Positions 61,029 through 64,000 of a stretch of DNA of 64,000 bases are shown piece by piece. The notes under the pieces were generated by a model, which saw only the letters and a list, made by a program, of their open reading frames with translations, was not told the origin of the DNA and ran no database searches. The DNA lies in NCBI GenBank assembly GCA_038087015.1, contig JASBNA010000108.1, positions 18,671 to 82,670 of the forward strand, written 5' to 3'. A program made the translations under genes and the position numbers. Origin of the DNA: Cerrena zonata (Eukaryota; Basidiomycota; Agaricomycetes; Polyporales; Cerrenaceae). Position 1 is the stretch's first letter; the number at the start of each line of letters is the position of its first letter.

Positions 61029-61339
61029 CCTGAGAAGTAGAAAGGGTGACGTCAGAGATGCACACATCGCTTCTGTATGCCATATAGTATTTATGTTGCG
61101 GCTTGTTTTGATGTTGATGGTTAGGCAACCTGAAACCTCAAATGAACGATCCGGAAATCTCAGATGAATGATCTAGAATCTCAGATCCCAGATCCGATTG
61201 TCATCAAATCTAGATGTATCCGATCGAGCATAGCCGCAGCCGCATGGTCTCAAGCTGGATGAATGTTGCACCCTGAACTATGTTACAATCGTATATTTGA
61301 ACTTGAACAACTTCAACTTCAACTTCAACGTTCTCAGTA
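61029..61339. promoter_or_regulatory. Bidirectional promoter region
   Basis: A 311-bp gap separates the divergent starts of the TET/JBP gene and the right-hand cargo gene, so it must drive both. It contains repeated ATCTCAGAT/CAGATC motifs near 61,158-61,193, a GATCCGG near 61,149 and a pyrimidine-rich (ACTTCA)n run at about 61,298-61,328 just before the right-hand ATG. No TATA box is obvious. Confidence 0.5.
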
Positions 61340-64000
61340 ATGGCGAAGACTAAGCAGGCTACGTACAACTTTAGTCCGGCACAATGTGTTCACCTTGAGA
61401 CAGTTCTACCTCAATATGTCGATTATTTGAAAGATGACGACGTTGACGGATGTGATCAAACAATAGCGGAAGCAGCATCTATCATCTGTACTGAAGCAGG
61501 AATCCAGGATGAAGCGAAGAAGGAATCTGTAACTGCAGTATGAGTTTTCACAGCAGTATCCACATCCCCCCTTACATTACTAACCAAAGTATATTCAGAG
61601 CGTTCGTCAGTGGCTTATAATCAAGGCAAGCAATGAGAAGAAATCCCGAGTGGTGAAACCATTTGAGGTGACTGGGGTACAATCGTTCCATACTGCCCAG
61701 TGGGAGAAGAAGATCAAACCGGAGGTCCTCAAATTGAAAAAGTTCGACTGTCCTCATCCAAACAAGCACCCCCACTGGTTGAAGGAAATTATGGCTACCA
61801 GGGATACTCTGTGGTCTGAGTTGACCGACGATGAACGTAAAGAGTATGAAGTTCGAGCACTGGAGTTCAACGAAGGCACTGTCGCCAAAGATATCAAAGC
61901 ATTGTCAGTGACTTATACTAGTATTCATGATGATAGAGCTGATCATAATCACATATTGTGACAGGTACGGCGATAAACACTTTGAGGAAGAGTTGCAGAA
62001 GGTTCTAAACCGCTTTGGTGATATGTTCGATGCGCGTATTATTGCCGTTACCGTTCGACCGGGTACTCAAGGAATCATGTCTTCCATGTACGATGGCAAT
62101 TGCTTTCACCTCGCCGGAATAACACTGATAGGTGGGATATTGAAATAGATTGGAGTCAAAAGGCACGTCAAAGTTCATGAAAACTATCCCTGAGCCGAAG
62201 AAATATCAGTGGAAACCGGCAGAGTATGTGGCCAAGATGCAGGAGGAGCTTGGAGCCGAAGACGGTGGCGACCCAGATGATTCAACTCTCCGGATGACGT
62301 ACGATGCGAATAGAAGGCCGCTACTGCCAAGAGGACCATACGATAGGCAGACGGAAACCCTAAGAACTTTGCTTGCTGACCTTGTAAGGGAGAATTACAG
62401 TAGGCACATTCTCTGATACAATCACAGCGAAATTGACATAGCCGGATAATTAGACAGGGTCTTGGGATATCCGAAAGCTGTTGTAGGACCTCCTTGGACA
62501 AAGATGACCGGTCATTGGTCTCAGTACATCGAGCCGAAATACCTCCCCCCTCAGTCATCACTTCCGGATGATTTTGACTTAGACGGTTTGGTATTGCAGC
62601 GACCTCAGAAAATGCCGCTCCCATTTATCCTTCAATGGGCCGACCATTTGGTACAAAGACAAGATATGAAGGCCAGAGGGGAGTTGGAGGACGGTGAGCA
62701 AGTGTTTAGTTGGAAGATATACTGGTCGACGAAACGAGAGAAATGGGTTCCGGAGGGAGAGCCAAATGTGGTGGATGAGGATGGAAAGAAACGTCGACGC
62801 AAGAGAAAACGTGTTGCACGGGAGGACATACAGGACGAGGAGGAAGAGGTGGAAGAGGAGATCGCAAAGGGATTGAACCGCCTGGATTCGCCCATCGATT
62901 TTGGCCCGGATGAGAGGGATCCGGTACTGGATGTGGTCAAGTCCAATGCGGATGCCTCTGGCTCACGGATGAAGGGAAAGGAAAGTATCCGCCCAGGCTC
63001 ACCCGCTTCCGTTGGCGATATATGGTCAGATAGGGTGACATTCCTCCACCAGCTATGTGATGACATGAACTTCCGAAAGCTTGTGAATTGGCTGGACACT
63101 TTCCAGGTACGTCAACTGCACGAGAATGTGCAATGAGAGGCGTTACTGATTTCGTTATGGTAGACTGATACACAGCTTCGTGGTGAAATAATTCCACGGG
63201 CGTTCCCAGTCCTTGGATCTATTGGATGGGAGAATCCATTACCGTACCTTCCTGCATCCGTTCACACCGCGGTTAATGCAGTACAATGATGGAGTCTCTT
63301 CTGACTTTATGGGAGACTCACTGTCAGATGCTATGGGGTGTAGACGGAGCTGTGGAGGAGCTACTTCTGATTGCAGGTCAGCTTATCCGTGACATACGGG
63401 TTGCTCAATTTGCCCAACGGGATGCTGAAGATCCGTGGCGGCACATCTTCCTACATTTCTCTCTCACACGAATTTCTCAATGGAGACGGAGGACCGAATT
63501 TCCTCTGTTTGTCTTGCCATATGGAAGACGATATGTTATACCGCGCAGATGGAACTGTTCGGGGCAGATGCAACTCACACCGGACGTACTTGGCCAAGCC
63601 GACCATGGAGCATCCGGATCCAACACCAGGGCACTATTGGGGGTTGACCGGGAATACAATCTTCTCTTAGTACAGCACCAGAAAGTACTATTCCATTACC
63701 TCCCGACTTCTCTGCTCCACAACCAGCCTCAGTCGTACCATCTGCTGTGTCCGACCCGTTGCATGTAACTGGTGATCTATCCACACCACCATATGTTGTG
63801 ACACCCAATCCTCCCCCGGAAGTCCATGTTCAGGTTAAAGAGAACGCCAAGCCCATTAAACCTCGTCAGCCACAAAGAAAGAAGCTAAAGCAGAGTGCTC
63901 CAGGTCCCTCTACTACCAAGGATAATGTTGGAATAGGCAAGGTGACCGTATACACCTACCGCGATAGCCTATTGACACTGACTGGATTCCTCATAGGTGC
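61340..64000 (+). CDS. Element-borne cargo protein with HMG-box-like segment, partial
   Basis: Uncharacterised protein transcribed away from the TET/JBP gene. ATG 61,340 (MAKTKQATYNFSPAQC) begins an acidic N-terminus; later exons give ESVTA/SVRQWLIIKASNEKKS and FHTAQWEKKIKPEVLKL. The segment TRDTLWSELTDDERKEYEVR resembles the helix-2/3 pattern of HMG boxes (W..L...E+..Y...A). Further exons read DKHFEEELQKVLNRFGDMFD, EPKKYQWKPAEYVAKMQEEL, YPKAVVGPPWTKMTGHWS and, near 62,790, a basic nuclear-signal-like KKRRRKRKR. Near 63,500 CLSCHMEDD precedes a Pro-rich tail open to the edge. Introns are at about 61,537-61,603, 61,906-61,966, 62,083-62,148 and 62,400-62,454. Exon joins after 63,110 are uncertain. 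Similar proteins accompany mushroom KDZ elements as far as I recall; function unknown, possibly DNA binding. Confidence 0.6.

Larger units (their letters stand above)
54900..64000. mobile_element. KDZ-type DNA transposon with TET/JBP cargo, right end beyond window
   Basis: KDZ (Kyakuja-Dileera-Zisupton) elements in mushrooms are known to carry TET/JBP genes. Here a complete KDZ transposase and a TET/JBP gene lie head to tail on the minus strand, with 70 bp between their ends. An unknown gene follows at the left and a divergent cargo gene at the right. The left boundary is inferred from a cluster of CCGGAT-type motifs at 54,950-55,025 (for example GATCCGGCATCCGGATC). No terminal inverted repeats or target duplication could be identified because the other end is outside. 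All frames I could join are open, so the element may be recently active. Confidence 0.7.

Noticed and set aside
62083..62150. Apparent frameshift in the element cargo gene
   Set aside because: An ordinary 61-66 nt GT...AG intron (donor near 62,088, acceptor AAATAG near 62,148) restores the frame, so no break is needed.
1..64000. tRNA or rRNA genes
   Set aside because: No stretch with a recognisable TTCRANNY box plus cloverleaf was noticed; by eye I cannot exclude one, but none can be supported.

Overview
The window is nuclear DNA of a filamentous basidiomycete, most likely an Agaricomycete. Genes are split by many introns of about 45-65 nt with GT...AG borders. The families present are typical of mushroom-forming fungi: STAND/NACHT NTPases with C-terminal WD40-like propellers, F-box proteins with a zinc ribbon, FunK1-like degenerate kinases, multi-pass membrane proteins of unknown function, and a KDZ transposase paired with a TET/JBP dioxygenase. 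Large stretches hold no recognisable gene and consist of decayed, diverged copies of a few dispersed repeats, so this is a repeat-rich accessory region. No search or alignment was run; family names rest on motifs read directly.

Layout. 1-2.5 kb: 5' part of a C2-NACHT gene (minus strand, NLR-1), cut by the left edge. 2.5-8.4 kb: no intact gene; relic repeats. 8.4-12.75 kb: complete C2-NACHT-WD40 gene (minus, NLR-2). 13-20.9 kb: relic repeats and unassigned DNA. 20.95-23.75 kb: an apparently intact multi-exon gene that I do not recognise. 24.6-25.9 kb: a further copy of a relic segment. 28.0-32.4 kb: complete C2-NACHT-WD40 gene (plus, NLR-3). NLR-2 and NLR-3 with their flanks form the two arms (about 7.5 kb each) of an old inverted duplication with a spacer of about 14.7 kb. 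35.3-37.5 kb: unknown gene. 37.9-39.1 kb: broken LARGE-like glycosyltransferase. 39.35-41.56 kb: F-box/zinc-ribbon protein (minus). 42.3-43.4 kb: relic repeat. 43.9-47.8 kb: two paralogous seven-pass membrane proteins with a broken F-box gene between them. 48.6-49.75 kb: F-box-like gene or relic (minus). 49.8-51.2 kb: kinase-like protein (minus). 52.2-53.16 kb: unknown small gene (minus). 53.4-54.75 kb: a 54-bp minisatellite. About 54.9 kb to the right edge: a large KDZ transposon carrying an unknown gene, the KDZ transposase and a TET/JBP oxygenase on the minus strand, and a divergently transcribed cargo gene that runs off the window.

The strongest unusual signal is compositional. The WD40-encoding 3' halves of NLR-2 and NLR-3, with their 3' flanks, have almost no CpG (three in 1,200 bp and one in 600 bp where I counted), while the NACHT halves of the same genes are CpG-rich (21 in 360 bp). 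The switch falls at nearly the same codon in both paralogues. This suggests long-term cytosine methylation and deamination, or a separate origin or conversion history, confined to the sensor half. A cytosine-oxidising TET/JBP gene lies in the same window. Any link between the two is only a hypothesis.
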